In this document: positions 44,745 through 54,777 of the stretch, piece by piece
Position numbering within the stretch: position 1 is the stretch's first letter
How the letters are laid out: each line of letters opens with the position of its first letter
Origin: Stutzerimonas nitrititolerans
GTDB taxonomy: Bacteria > Pseudomonadota > Gammaproteobacteria > Pseudomonadales > Pseudomonadaceae
Length of the DNA: 64,000 nt
Reading direction: 5' to 3'
Assembly (NCBI RefSeq): GCF_003696285.1
Contig: NZ_RFFL01000001.1
Coordinates: 310,001 to 374,000, forward strand
Notes under the pieces: model-generated
Database searches by the model: none
What the model was told of the DNA's origin: nothing
Seen by the model: only the letters and a program-made list of their open reading frames with translations
Made by a program: the position numbers and the translations under genes

Positions 44745-46085
44745 TTATTCCTGCTTCAACACCTTGGCCAGGATGATCTTCGGCCCGCGCATCTTCTTGA
44801 TGACGATCTGCAGCCCTTCGACCTGCAGTTCCTCGTTCTCTTCCGGCACCCGTTTGAGGGTCTCGTAGATCAGGCCGGCGAGGGTGTCGGCCTCGATGTG
44901 GTCGAGGTCGACGTCGAGTAGCCGTTCCACCTTGAACAGCGGTGTATCGCCTCGTACCAGCAGCTTGCCCGGCTGGTAGGTGAGAATGCCGCGTTCGGTC
45001 TTGCGGTGTTCGTCCTGGATGTCGCCGACCAGCACTTCCAGCACGTCCTCCATGGTGAGGAAACCCACCACCTTGCGATCGCCTTCCTCGACCAGCACGA
45101 AGTGCGCGCCGCCCTGGCGGAACTGCTCCAGCAGGTCGCTCAGCGGCAGGTGCTTGGAGACCCGCTCCAGCGGGCGCAGCAGTTCATCGAGACGAAAGTC
45201 GTCCGCCAGGTTCTGATCGCTGGCCAGGGCCAGCAGCAGGTCCTTGATATGCAGCAGGCCGGTGTATTCGCCCTGATCCCGGTCGTAGACCGGATAGCGG
45301 CTGTACTTGTGGAAGCGAATCACGTCGAGGATCTGCGCCAGCGGTGCGTCGTGATCCAGCTGCAGGAGGTCTTCGCGGGAGTTCGCCCAGTCGGCGACTT
45401 CCAGCTCGCTCATCTCGACCGCCGAGGCGAGCACCTGGATCTGCGAGTTGGTGGGGTCCAGCGCGCGGTTGGAGTGCAGGATCAGCTTCAGCTCCTCGCG
45501 GCTGTAATGGTGCTCGTGCTGTGCGCCGGGCTCGCCCTGGCCGGCGATGCGCAGGATGGCGTTGGCGCTGGCGTTGAGCAGGTAGATCGCCGGGTACATC
45601 AGCCAGTAGAACAGGTACAGCGGCACCGCCGTCCACAGCGACAGCAGCTCGGGCTTGCGGATCGCCCAGGATTTCGGCGCCAGTTCGCCCACCACGATGT
45701 GCAGGTAGGAAATGATGAAGAAGGCGGTGAAGAAAGCGATGCCGTGGACCAGCGCCGGCGTGTCGATGCCGGCCATGGCCAGCAGCGGTTCGAGCAGGTG
45801 CGCGAATGCCGGCTCGCCGACCCAGCCAAGCCCCAGCGAGGCCAGGGTGATGCCCAGCTGGCAGGCGGACAGGTAGGCATCCAGTTGTTCGTGCACGGTG
45901 CGCAGGATCTTGCCGCGCCAGCCATGCTGGCTGGCGATAGCCTCGACCTTGGTCGCGCGCAGCTTGACCATGGCGAATTCGGCCGCGACGAAGAATCCGT
46001 TGAGCAGTACCAGCAGCAGGGCAAAGAGAATCAGGCCGAAATCGGCGAAATAGGACGGGGCGTTATAAGCGGGGGAGGGGTCCAT
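44745..46085 (-). CDS. CNNM/CBS-domain protein of the CorC/HlyC family, 446 residues
   Basis: The CNNM membrane domain (about 12-190) has LILFALLLVLLNGFFVAAEF, AEFAMVKLRATKVEAI and the LGITLASLGLGWVGEPAF block. Two CBS domains follow (about 210-340), with DHDAPLAQILDVIRFHKYSR and GGAHFVLVEEGDRKVVGFLT. A CorC/HlyC transporter-associated domain ends it. Such proteins take part in Mg or cation export and resistance. The context, downstream of phoBR on the same strand, matches P. aeruginosa. Confidence 0.92.
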   Translation of the reverse strand: MDPSPAYNAPSYFADFGLILFALLLVLLNGFFVAAEFAMVKLRATKVEAIASQHGWRGKILRTVHEQLDAYLSACQLGITLASLGLGWVGEPAFAHLLEPLLAMAGIDTPALVHGIAFFTAFFIISYLHIVVGELAPKSWAIRKPELLSLWTAVPLYLFYWLMYPAIYLLNASANAILRIAGQGEPGAQHEHHYSREELKLILHSNRALDPTNSQIQVLASAVEMSELEVADWANSREDLLQLDHDAPLAQILDVIRFHKYSRYPVYDRDQGEYTGLLHIKDLLLALASDQNLADDFRLDELLRPLERVSKHLPLSDLLEQFRQGGAHFVLVEEGDRKVVGFLTMEDVLEVLVGDIQDEHRKTERGILTYQPGKLLVRGDTPLFKVERLLDVDLDHIEADTLAGLIYETLKRVPEENEELQVEGLQIVIKKMRGPKIILAKVLKQE

Positions 46086-46184
46086 GAGGGTTTCGTGAGG
46101 CTTCTGATCGCCACAGGATGGGGACCGGATCGGTGCTTTTCAAGAGCGCCTGCCTGCTTCGCGACGAAAGAAGGCGGTTAGCCG

Positions 46185-47486
46185 CTAGCGGCTTTCCGTC
46201 AGGGAAAGCGGAAAACTGCAGACGAACGTGCTGCCCTTGCCGAGGCTGCTGTCGATATCCAGGCGTCCCTGATGGCGCAGCAGCACGTGCTTGACGATGG
46301 CCAGGCCGAGCCCGGTGCCGCCGGTGCTGCTGGCGCGGCTGGAGTCGACCCGGTAGAAGCGCTCGGTCAGACGCGGCAGGTGCTTGGCTTCGATGCCGAT
46401 GCCCGAGTCCTGCACGGCGAGGTGCGCGCCATACTCGTCTCGCCACCAGCGCAGCCGGATCTGCCCGCCGGCGGGCGTGTACTTGACGGCATTGAACACC
46501 AGGTTGGAAAAGGCGCTACGCAATTCGGACTCGCTGCCACGCAGCGCCAGGCGCCGGTCGACGTCCAGTTCGATGCCGTGCTGCCGCTCGGCGGACAGCG
46601 CGAGCGCATCGTTGCTGATCGACTGCAGCAGGGCCGCCACGTCCACCGGTTCGGCCGTCGCCGGCGGGGTGGTGGCTTCGAGCTTGGCCAGCAGCAGGAG
46701 GTCGTTGAGCAGGTGCTGCATGCGTCCCGCCTGCTGGTTCATCTGCTGCAGCGGCCGCGACCAGCGGGGATTCAGCTCTTCGCTGTGTTCGAGCATGGTT
46801 TCCAGGTAGCCGGCGATCACGGTCAGCGGAGTTCGCAGCTCGTGGGATACGTTGGCGACGAAATCCTTGCGCATCTGTTCCAGCTGGTGGAGACGGGTGA
46901 TGTCGCGGACCACCATCAGGTGTTCGGCGTTGCCGTAACGGGTGATGTTGTATTGCAGCCAGAGACGGTCGTTGGTCGGCGAAGGCAGCTCCAGCGGTTC
47001 TTCGTGCCGACCGCTGTCGAAGTAGTCCTTGAAGGCCGGGTGACGAACCAGGTTGGTGACCAGGTGACCGGTATCCTGCGGCTTCTTCAGGCCCAGCAGC
47101 CGCTCGGCGGCCGGGTTCCACCACTCCAGATTGCCTTCGCTGTCGAGCATGACCACCGCTTCCTTGAGCGCGGAAGTGGAGCCCTGCACGCGATCGATGA
47201 CGGTCTGTAGCTGGGCGCGCAGGCGCAGGTCCCGGCGCTGCAGATGGTAGAGGCTGTCGAAGATGTCGCCCCAGATGCCATGGCTGTCCGGCGGTGGTGC
47301 ATCGGTCTCGCTGCTCTTGAGCCATTGCTGAAGACGCCAGAGCTGCCGGAGCGTCCAGCCGAGATAGCCGGCCAGCCCCAGTACCAGCGCCCAGGCGTAT
47401 TCGCCGGAAATCAGCCCGAGCAGCAGGCAACCGCCCAACAGTAGCAAGAGACGACGTATCAAGGTGCCTAGCCAGTCCTGATTCAC
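46185..47486 (-). CDS. phoR: Phosphate-regulon sensor kinase PhoR, 433 residues
   Basis: Two N-terminal membrane helices (about 7-45) with no real periplasmic sensor, a PAS domain (about 95-200), then the phosphoacceptor His215 in VSHELRTPLTVIAGY. ATPase boxes are NAVKYTPAGG (N), DSGIGIEAKHLPRL (G1) and GGTGLGLAIVKHVL (G2). GTG 47486 has AGGAG nine bases upstream. Together with phoB 70 bases upstream, it forms the phoBR operon, activated under low phosphate. Confidence 0.96.
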   Translation of the reverse strand: MNQDWLGTLIRRLLLLLGGCLLLGLISGEYAWALVLGLAGYLGWTLRQLWRLQQWLKSSETDAPPPDSHGIWGDIFDSLYHLQRRDLRLRAQLQTVIDRVQGSTSALKEAVVMLDSEGNLEWWNPAAERLLGLKKPQDTGHLVTNLVRHPAFKDYFDSGRHEEPLELPSPTNDRLWLQYNITRYGNAEHLMVVRDITRLHQLEQMRKDFVANVSHELRTPLTVIAGYLETMLEHSEELNPRWSRPLQQMNQQAGRMQHLLNDLLLLAKLEATTPPATAEPVDVAALLQSISNDALALSAERQHGIELDVDRRLALRGSESELRSAFSNLVFNAVKYTPAGGQIRLRWWRDEYGAHLAVQDSGIGIEAKHLPRLTERFYRVDSSRASSTGGTGLGLAIVKHVLLRHQGRLDIDSSLGKGSTFVCSFPLSLTESR

Positions 47487-47556
47487 CCGCCGATGCTCCT
47501 GGGGTTGGTTGATGTGTTTCGGTCTGCCGCGTCACCGCGGCGGATGGCCTGGCCGT

Positions 47557-48246
<690 letters not shown>

Positions 48247-48294
48247 GTCCGCTCTCGGTCCGCTCTTGGTCGTTCGGCATTAGATAACGGAAAT

Positions 48295-48312
48295 ATTGCA
48301 GGGATGTTACAG
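48295..48312 (-). promoter_or_regulatory. Pho box upstream of phoB
   Basis: On the minus strand CTGTAAC-ATCC-CTGCAAT fits the 7-4-7 Pho-box layout (consensus CTGTMAT twice, spaced four), with one mismatch per half. It ends about 50 bases before the phoB ATG, and TTATCTAAT eight bases downstream could be the -10, leaving the box in the -35 position as PhoB activation requires. Confidence 0.75.
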
Positions 48313-48371
48313 GGCGCAGCGAGTGGAGGCGCGAGGAAAGCGGCACGCCCGCGCTTCAGCGCTGCGGGCCT

Positions 48372-48992
48372 TTACTCCTTGAAGCCTTTCCCCACCAGAT
48401 AGACTTCCCTCGAGCGCGGGCGCGAGGCCTCCGGCTTGCGTATCACCACCTTCTCGAACGAGGTGCGAACGTCTTTCAGGAACTGATCCGAGCCTTCGCC
48501 CTGGAACACCTTGACCACATAGTTGCCACCGGGCTTGAGCACCTGGCGGACCATGTCGAGGGTGAGTTCGACCAGGTACATCGAGGACGCCTGATCGGCG
48601 GCGGCGATGCCGCTGATGTTGGGGGCGATATCGGAGACGATCAGGTCGGGCTGCCTGCCGTCGAGCCTGGCGAGAATCTGCTGGAACACGGCGTCGTCGG
48701 TGAAGTCGCCCTGGATGAAGTCGACGTTATCCAGTGGGTCCATCGGCAGAATGTCGGTGGCGATGACCCGCCCCTTCTCGCCGACCAGCCCCCCGGCCAC
48801 CTGCGACCAGCCACCGGGCGCGGAGCCGAGGTCCATGACCAGCATGCCGGGGCGTATCAGCTTGTCCTTCTCGTTGAGCTCGACCAGCTTGTAGCTGGAG
48901 CGAGAGCGCAAGCCGTCCTTCTGCGCCTTCTTGACGTAGGGATCGTTGACGTGTTCATCCAGCCAGCGGCGGCTGCTTTTGGATCGTTTCAT
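48372..48992 (-). CDS. rlmE: 23S rRNA Um2552 methyltransferase RlmE, 206 residues
   Basis: Catalytic tetrad K35, D121, K161 and E196 is complete, and the SAM loop is [11 protein letters not shown]. RlmE 2'-O-methylates U2552 of 23S rRNA during late 50S assembly. It normally sits next to ftsH; here the neighbours are phoB and a MITE-like element, with no ftsH in view. The start at ATG 48992 is preceded by GGTCACCTCCTCCC on the complement, that is, a GGAGG-type ribosome site. Confidence 0.94.
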   Translation of the reverse strand: MKRSKSSRRWLDEHVNDPYVKKAQKDGLRSRSSYKLVELNEKDKLIRPGMLVMDLGSAPGGWSQVAGGLVGEKGRVIATDILPMDPLDNVDFIQGDFTDDAVFQQILARLDGRQPDLIVSDIAPNISGIAAADQASSMYLVELTLDMVRQVLKPGGNYVVKVFQGEGSDQFLKDVRTSFEKVVIRKPEASRPRSREVYLVGKGFKE

Positions 48993-49191
48993 GGGAGGAG
49001 GTGACCATGGAGAATCAGGTGAGGACCAACGGAGGCGGTTGGACGCAAAATGGCGGCAATTATAGGCCGATAATGCGGCGCAGGTTAAATCGGCGGGACC
49101 GGGACGATCGCCGCACCTTCCGGAGTGCCATCCGGTCCGGCCTGACAGCGGCGCGTGGTGCCGGGTACAATTCGCCCCTCACTTCCCCTCT

Positions 49192-49339
49192 CTAGCAGGC
49201 CATTGAAAAACTACCTACGTTGCCATTGCTGCGTTAAAAACAGGCTCAAAATGCTCATTTAGAACGCCTAAACTGCGCTTTTTCGCCTGTTTCTGCCTTG
49301 CACTGGCTGCCTCGCCTACATTTTTCAACGGCCTGCTAG
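49192..49339. mobile_element. MITE-like element with CTAG ends, 148 bp
   Basis: CTAGCAGGCCATTGAAAAAC at the left faces GTTGAAAAATG-type sequence on the complement of the right end (TTTTTCAACGGCCTGCTAG). The ends are about 18 bp, one mismatch, bounded by CTAG on both sides. Its interior has no gene. CTAG would fit the YTAR target rule of IS5-type elements. It fills most of the 386-base gap 48993-49378; the promoter of the next gene must lie in or just after it. Confidence 0.7.
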
Positions 49340-49378
49340 TTGCTTCCTTTGCCGGAGTCACCGGCCAGGACTACCGCC

Positions 49379-50995
49379 ATGATTCGCATCAACGAACTGT
49401 CTCTGCCCCTCGATCACACCGCCGACGAATTGCGCGCGGCCATCGTCAAGCGCCTGGGTATCGGCGACGCCGATCTGCTCGATTTCAGCGTGTTCAAGCG
49501 CAGCTACGATGCGCGCAAGAAGAACAGCGTCATCCTGTTCATCTACATCATCGATCTGCAGGCCCGGGGCGAAGGAGCGATCCTGGCGCGCTTCGCCGAT
49601 GACAACAACGTCCGCCCGGCGCCGGACACCCGCTACCACCCGGTGGGGCAGGCGCCCGCCGATCTGAGCGAGCGGCCGCTGGTCGTGGGCTTCGGCCCCT
49701 GTGGATTGTTCGCGGCGCTGTTGCTCGCGCAGATGGGCTTCAGGCCCATAGTGCTTGAGCGCGGCAAGGACGTGCGCAGCCGCACCAAGGACACCTGGGC
49801 ACTGTGGCGCAAGAAGGTCCTGACGCCGGAATCCAACGTGCAGTTCGGCGAGGGCGGGGCCGGCCTGTTCTCCGATGGCAAGCTCTACAGCCAGATCAAG
49901 GATCCCAGGTTCTACGCACGCAAGGTGGTGCAGGAGTTCGTTCGCGCCGGTGCGCCGGAAGAGATCACCTACGTGAGCAAGCCGCACATCGGTACCTTCC
50001 GCCTCACTGGCGTGGTCGCCGCCATGCGCGAGGAGATCATCGCCCTCGGCGGCGAGGTGCGCTTCGAAAGCAAGGTGACCGATCTGCTGGTCGCCGACGG
50101 CCAGCTCGAAGGCGTGGTGCTGGCCAATGGCGAAACGATCCGCAGTCGCCATGTGGTTCTGGCGCTGGGCCACAGTGCCCGCGATACCTTCCGCATGCTG
50201 CACCGTCAGGGCGTATTCATGGAGGCCAAGCCCTTTGCCGTGGGTTTTCGCATCGAGCATCCGCAAGGCATGATCGACCAGGCCCGGCTGGGCAAGTACG
50301 CCGGCCATCCGGAACTCGGCGCCGCCGACTACAAGCTGGTGTATCACGCCAGCAATGGTCGCGCCGTCTACAGCTTCTGCATGTGCCCCGGCGGCACCGT
50401 GGTGGCGGCCACGTCAGAGCCGGAGCGCGTGGTGACCAATGGCATGAGCCAGTACTCGCGCAACGAACGCAATGCCAACGCCGGCATCGTCGTGGGCATC
50501 AATCCGGAGCAGGACTTCCCCGGCGGTCCGCTGGCCGGCGTGGAGTTCCAGGAGCGCCTGGAGTCCCGCGCCTATGAACTGGGCGGCAGCGACTATTGCG
50601 CACCCGCGCAACTGGTCGGTGACTTCATTCGCGGCGTGCCCTCGAGCGCGTTCGGCGAGGTGGAACCCTCCTACAAGCCCGGCGTGCGCCTGGGTGATCT
50701 GGCGCCTTCGCTGCCGGAGTACGCGATCGAGGCCATCCGCGAGGCACTGCCGGCGTTCGGCAAGCAGATCCGCGGTTTCGATCGCGCGGACGCGGTGCTC
50801 ACCGGCATCGAAACCCGCACGTCCTCCCCAGTGCGTATCACCCGCGATGCCGAGACCTTGCAGAGCCTCAACCTGCGCGGCCTGTATCCGGCCGGTGAGG
50901 GCGCTGGTTATGCGGGGGGCATTCTCTCGGCGGGCGTGGACGGCATCAAGGTCGCCGAGGCGGTGGCCAAGTCGCTGCTGTCCGGGACCCACTGA
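49379..50995 (+). CDS. FAD-dependent oxidoreductase, COG2509-like, 538 residues
   Basis: The dinucleotide fold is VVGFGPCGLFAALLLAQMG near residue 102. An N-terminal 90-residue region (MIRINELSLPLDHTADELRA) precedes it. Other blocks are GEGGAGLFSDGKLYSQIKDP, FCMCPGGTVVAATSEP and GLYPAGEGAGYAGGILSAGV. These identify the uncharacterised FAD family COG2509. The substrate is unknown. The MITE-like element ends 39 bases upstream of the start, so its promoter may be supplied or split by the element. Confidence 0.88.
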   Translation: MIRINELSLPLDHTADELRAAIVKRLGIGDADLLDFSVFKRSYDARKKNSVILFIYIIDLQARGEGAILARFADDNNVRPAPDTRYHPVGQAPADLSERPLVVGFGPCGLFAALLLAQMGFRPIVLERGKDVRSRTKDTWALWRKKVLTPESNVQFGEGGAGLFSDGKLYSQIKDPRFYARKVVQEFVRAGAPEEITYVSKPHIGTFRLTGVVAAMREEIIALGGEVRFESKVTDLLVADGQLEGVVLANGETIRSRHVVLALGHSARDTFRMLHRQGVFMEAKPFAVGFRIEHPQGMIDQARLGKYAGHPELGAADYKLVYHASNGRAVYSFCMCPGGTVVAATSEPERVVTNGMSQYSRNERNANAGIVVGINPEQDFPGGPLAGVEFQERLESRAYELGGSDYCAPAQLVGDFIRGVPSSAFGEVEPSYKPGVRLGDLAPSLPEYAIEAIREALPAFGKQIRGFDRADAVLTGIETRTSSPVRITRDAETLQSLNLRGLYPAGEGAGYAGGILSAGVDGIKVAEAVAKSLLSGTH

Positions 50996-51006
50996 GTGCC
51001 GCGCCG

Positions 51007-51732
51007 ATGAAACTCGACGACATCAAGAAACTTCACCAGAAGAAATACCGGGCCGAGTTCGGCCACTTTCTGGTGGAAGGCGAACACCTGTTGCTGGAGC
51101 TGCAGAAAGCGGCCTTGCAGAATCCGCTGCTGCAGCGCAGCGAGCTGTACGTGACCGCCGCCTACGCGCACTGGCAGAGCCCATTCAGGACCCATGTGGT
51201 CAGCGACCGCCAGATGGCGCAGATCGCCGATACCAAGGCGCCGCAGGGCATCGTGGCCGTGGTGCCGATGCCGGCGACCGTCGCACCGGCAGCCGAACCT
51301 GGCGAGCGAGCCATCTACCTGCACGAGATCCAGGACCCCGGCAACCTCGGCACCATCCTGCGCACCCTGGCCTGGTTCGGCAATTTCCGCTGCCTGCTCA
51401 GCCCCGGCAGTGTCGACCCCTACAACCCCAAGGTCGTGCGCTCCAGCATGGGCGCCATTTTCCACGCGCCGATGGAGCTGGATGTGGAACTGGACGCCTT
51501 GCGCACGCGCTTCGAGCGCATCGCCTGTCTGGACATGAATGGCGACAGCCTGCAGTCGGCCGGCTTCAGAACCTTCGATTGCTACCTGTTCGGCAACGAG
51601 GCCCGCGGCGTGCCCCGCGAGCAACTGGCCGCCCTCGACGCGCGGCCTTTCACGATTCCTGGCTGTGGTGCCATCGAATCGCTGAACCTGGCGGCGACAG
51701 TCAACATCTGCGCGTACGAATTGAACCGCTAG
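51007..51732 (+). CDS. SpoU/TrmH-family RNA methyltransferase, 241 residues
   Basis: The knotted SPOUT fold is shown by DPGNLGTILRTLAWFGNF (motif I with catalytic-type Arg), PKVVRSSMGAIF, LFGNEARGVP (motif II) and ESLNLAATVNICAYE (motif III). An N-terminal substrate-binding domain precedes it (HQKKYRAEFGHFLVEGEHLL). It 2'-O-methylates a tRNA or rRNA; the target cannot be read from sequence. It follows the FAD gene by 11 bases. It is not close in sequence to TrmL or RlmB by eye. Confidence 0.9.
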   Translation: MKLDDIKKLHQKKYRAEFGHFLVEGEHLLLELQKAALQNPLLQRSELYVTAAYAHWQSPFRTHVVSDRQMAQIADTKAPQGIVAVVPMPATVAPAAEPGERAIYLHEIQDPGNLGTILRTLAWFGNFRCLLSPGSVDPYNPKVVRSSMGAIFHAPMELDVELDALRTRFERIACLDMNGDSLQSAGFRTFDCYLFGNEARGVPREQLAALDARPFTIPGCGAIESLNLAATVNICAYELNR

Positions 51733-51748
51733 CGATTGCTGCTGTGGG

Positions 51749-52034
51749 CTAGGGTCTGTTGCCGTTTCGTCCGCGGCCGCGCCGGCGCCTGTTTTTACGC
51801 GAGGCAAGGCACGAGAAGCGAAGTTTGGTATTCCAAATAAGCGACGAGTAACGCCGCATCGCGTAAAAACAGGCCCGGCCCGAAGGGTTTGTGCGGGAAA
51901 TGGCGCCAGCTGTCGTTGTAGGACTTGGTAAGGGAATGACGCGGCCGGCCGAGGCCATTACCTGCGTCCTACGCCTAACCTGGCGCCATTTCTCGCAGCA
52001 ACGCGGCTCGCGACGAAACGGCAACAGACCCTAG
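51749..52034. mobile_element. MITE-like element A, about 286 bp, CTAG ends
   Basis: CTAGGGTCTGTTGCCGTTTCGT is repeated exactly inverted at the right end (22 bp). Inside are further nested inverted repeats (for example GCCTGTTTTTACG and CGTAAAAACAGGC; TGGCGCCATTTC and its complement). No gene is present. It shares its last CTAG with element B, so the pair looks like a tandem insertion. Together the two fill the 589-base gap 51733-52321. Confidence 0.78.
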
Positions 52035-52315
52035 GGTCTGTTGACGTTTCGCTCGCGGACACGCCGGAGCCTGTTTTTGCGCGGAGCAAGGCATGAGGAG
52101 AGAAGTTTGGTCATTCCAAATGAACGACGAATAACGCCGCGCCGCGCAAAAACAGTCCCGGCCCTTCGGGTGGGGCCGCCTAGGTTGCGCGGCAAATATC
52201 GCCATGCGGCGTTGCGGGACTTGGCAAGGGAATGACCATTGCCTGTGTCCCGCGCCTTGCCTGGCGATATTTGGCGCAGCAACGTGGCTCGCGACGAAAC
52301 GTCAACAGACCCTAG
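52031..52315. mobile_element. MITE-like element B, about 285 bp, CTAG ends
   Basis: Ends are CTAGGGTCTGTTGACGTTTCG and its exact reverse complement (21 bp). Element B differs from A at one end position (ACG versus CCG) and more internally, so the two are related but not identical. The same nested GTTTTTGCGC / GCGCAAAAAC hairpin occurs. It ends seven bases before the ubiA stop. Confidence 0.78.
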
Positions 52316-52321
52316 GTACGG

Positions 52322-53218
52322 TCAGCTCGCTTTCGTCGCGTAATCGAGCACGATTCCCACCAGTATCGCCAGGCCGGCCCAGTGGTTATGCAGGAAGGCC
52401 TTGAAGCAGATCTGCGGCTTGCGCGAGCGGGTGCTCCAGAACTCCCAGGCGAAGCAGACAGCGGCGATGAACAGGCCGAAGTGGAACCACTGGCCCAGTT
52501 CGAAGCGCACTCCGGCCAGAATCAGGCAGAACAGCGCCAGGCCCTGCAGCGTGAGAATGATGATGCGGTCGGCTTCGCCAAACAGCACGGCGGTGGACTT
52601 GATGCCAATCTTCAGGTCGTCCTCGCGATCGGCCATGGCGTAGTAGGTGTCGTAGCCGACGGTCCAGACCAGGTTGGCGATAAACAGCAGCCAGGCTTCC
52701 GGTGGCAGGGCGCCGGTCTCGGCGGTGAAGGCCATCGGGATGCCCCAGGAAAAGGCGGCGCCCAGCACCACCTGGGGGTAATAGGTGTAGCGCTTCATGA
52801 AGGGGTAGAGCGAGGCGACGGCCAGCGCGCCGAAGGACAGCCAGAAGGTCGGCGCGTTGGTCAGCAATACCAGCACGAAACTGATGGCGACCAGCACCGC
52901 GAACAGTATCCAGGCTTCCTTGACGGTCACCTTGCCGGTGGCCAGCGGGCGGCTGCGGGTGCGGCTGACGTGCCCGTCGAAATTGCGATCGGCGAAATCG
53001 TTGATCACGCAGCCGGCGGCGCGCATCAGGATCACGCCGAGGACGAAGATGACCAGGTTCTTGAGGCTGGGCGCGCCTTCGCCGGCGATCCACAGGGCCC
53101 AGAGCGTCGGCCAGAGCAGCAGGTAGGTGCCGATCGGGCGGTCCAGGCGCATCAGCTGGATGAAGTCCCAGGCGCGCGGGTGCAGGCGATTGCTCGATTG
53201 CAGAAGCTTCTGATACAT
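52322..53218 (-). CDS. ubiA: 4-hydroxybenzoate octaprenyltransferase, 298 residues
   Basis: UbiA joins the polyprenyl tail to 4-hydroxybenzoate in ubiquinone synthesis at the inner membrane. The two Asp-rich motifs are [20 protein letters not shown] and [19 protein letters not shown]. About nine helices. GGAGACCCGCCG precedes ATG 53218; longer starts have no ribosome site. It lies 40 bases after ubiC on the same strand. Confidence 0.97.
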   Translation of the reverse strand: MYQKLLQSSNRLHPRAWDFIQLMRLDRPIGTYLLLWPTLWALWIAGEGAPSLKNLVIFVLGVILMRAAGCVINDFADRNFDGHVSRTRSRPLATGKVTVKEAWILFAVLVAISFVLVLLTNAPTFWLSFGALAVASLYPFMKRYTYYPQVVLGAAFSWGIPMAFTAETGALPPEAWLLFIANLVWTVGYDTYYAMADREDDLKIGIKSTAVLFGEADRIIILTLQGLALFCLILAGVRFELGQWFHFGLFIAAVCFAWEFWSTRSRKPQICFKAFLHNHWAGLAILVGIVLDYATKAS

Positions 53219-53258
53219 CGGCGGGTCTCCAGAAAGATGCGCGATTATAAGCGGGCGG

Positions 53259-53798
53259 CTACTGATCGATCCGGGCCGCGCGCCATAGGGCCGGCAGGAA
53301 GATTTCGGCCACCAGCACGTCCAGGCTGCCCTGGCTGAAGCAGGAGCGCCGCGCCCAGAGCCCATCCTGGCGGGCCTCCTCGGGCAGCCAGGCAGCGGGA
53401 TAGTGCCTGGCTTCGAGCGGGCCGCGGGCGAAGGCGCGGTCGCTGAACAGCAGCTCGCCCAGGGAGCGGCTCCCGAGGTGCTGCAGGTCCAGCGACGAAT
53501 CTTCCAGCGCCTGGCGCGCCGCCACGCTGCGGGCGAACACCCAGGGTTGCCGATGACCGCACAGGTAGACCTCGCGAACCCAGCCCTGACTGCCGGTTGC
53601 TACGCCCAGCGCGGTGCACTCGTCGTCGCGCAGTCGCTGCCAGCCTTGTTGCAGCGGCGTCACGCTGAAAGCGCCTTCGGCCAGCGCGGTCAGGCGGCGA
53701 GTCAGCGAGCCTTTGTCGACGAACAGCCAGTCATGCAGCAGGGGATCGAGCGGGGCGGGGACTTGGTTGGCGGTGAGCCATTCAGGGAAATCGAGCAC
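53259..53798 (-). CDS. ubiC: Chorismate lyase, 179 residues
   Basis: UbiC converts chorismate to pyruvate and 4-hydroxybenzoate, the head group for UbiA. Recognised by [51 protein letters not shown] and [20 protein letters not shown] (substrate Arg/Glu region). Length is near the usual 165-185. First gene of a ubiC-ubiA operon. Confidence 0.94.
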   Translation of the reverse strand: MLDFPEWLTANQVPAPLDPLLHDWLFVDKGSLTRRLTALAEGAFSVTPLQQGWQRLRDDECTALGVATGSQGWVREVYLCGHRQPWVFARSVAARQALEDSSLDLQHLGSRSLGELLFSDRAFARGPLEARHYPAAWLPEEARQDGLWARRSCFSQGSLDVLVAEIFLPALWRAARIDQ

Positions 53799-53865
53799 GA
53801 GAGTAGCCGGGCACAGCGGGAAAGCGGCGAGTCTAGCATGGGGGATGAAAGCCGATAGAAGCGCT

Positions 53866-53992
53866 CGAGGCTGGAAGGCTGGACGATAAAAGTAGATAAG
53901 AGCGCTTGAAGCTGGAAAGCTGGACGAAAAACTTGACCCGCAGTGTCCCGGAACGATCCTGTCCAGCCTCCAGCCTCCAGCCTCCAGCCTCC
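53866..53992. repeat. Heptad (CCAGCCT x4) inverted repeat between ubiC and glcC
   Basis: Four perfect CCAGCCT copies (53963-53990) face GAGGCTGGAAGGCTGGAC and a second GAAGCTGGAAAGCTGGAC at the left. The same architecture occurs at 32985-33090 and 44621-44744. The hairpin is large and covers the 3' end of glcC. The rest of the 195-base gap has no gene. Confidence 0.65.
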
Positions 53993-53993
53993 C

Positions 53994-54764
53994 TTAAACC
54001 CACCCTTCCAGCCGCATCGTCGCTCGCACCAGGCGCTGTTCCTCCTGTTCGATCTCCTTGAGGTTGTCGCGAATGCTCTGGATGTGATCGCGCGCGGCCC
54101 GCTGGGCCTGGTCTGGCAGGCGCTCGGTGACGGCGTGGAACAGTCGCGAGTGCTGCCGGTCGATCTGTCGTTTCTGGATCGGTCGGTGATAGAGGTTGTT
54201 CACCGAGGCGAATACGGTGCTCAGCATCAGGTCGGTCAGCGACTGCAGCGTGTGCACCAGCACCGGGTTGTGCGAGGCCTCGCACACGGCGAGATGGAAG
54301 GCATGGTCGAGGCGGGCATGCTCGCGCGGGTCGGCGCTCTCCTCGGTGTGCGCGGCGAGCATTTCCTCGTAGCGCCGGCGCAGCAGAATGAAATCCGCCT
54401 CGGTGCCGCGCAGGGCCGCCAGCCGCGCGGATTCGCCTTCCAGCAGCGCGCGGACTTCGAGCAGGTCGAACAGCGTGCGCGGCTGCGAGTTGAACAAGTG
54501 CATCAGCGGCGAGGTGTCCTGCGCGCCGGACAGTTGTGCCACGAAGGAGCCGCGACCATGAGCCGTTTCGATGATGCCGCGCCCGCGCAGCACGCGCAGG
54601 CCTTCGCGCATGGCCGAGCGGGAGATGCCGAGCTTCTCGCACAGGCGTCTTTCCGACGGCAGGGCCTGGCCGACCTTGAGTACGCCATCGACGATCAGGC
54701 GCTCGATGCGTTCGGCGACCACGTCGGCAACCTGGCGTTTCTCGATGGCGGTTTCGCTGATCAT
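53994..54764 (-). CDS. glcC: Glycolate-regulon FadR/GntR regulator GlcC, 256 residues
   Basis: The winged helix (about 10-75) contains VAERIERLIVDGVLKVGQAL, PSERRLCEKLGISRSAMREG and RGIIETAHGRGSFVA. The C-terminal FCD helical domain has HARLDHAFHLAVCEASHNPV, with the His/Asp ligand set. Its divergent position from glcD and two TGGT-N3-ACCA sites between them point to GlcC, the glycolate-responsive activator/repressor. LldR-type regulators are close relatives, but the context favours GlcC. Confidence 0.9.
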   Translation of the reverse strand: MISETAIEKRQVADVVAERIERLIVDGVLKVGQALPSERRLCEKLGISRSAMREGLRVLRGRGIIETAHGRGSFVAQLSGAQDTSPLMHLFNSQPRTLFDLLEVRALLEGESARLAALRGTEADFILLRRRYEEMLAAHTEESADPREHARLDHAFHLAVCEASHNPVLVHTLQSLTDLMLSTVFASVNNLYHRPIQKRQIDRQHSRLFHAVTERLPDQAQRAARDHIQSIRDNLKEIEQEEQRLVRATMRLEGWV

Positions 54765-54777
54765 GGGCTTTTCCAGG

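Noticed and set aside
49001..49195. 64-residue plus-strand frame upstream of the MITE
   Set aside because: It lies in a gap near the rlmE promoter, is low-complexity and Arg-rich, and runs into the MITE end; no supportive homology seen.
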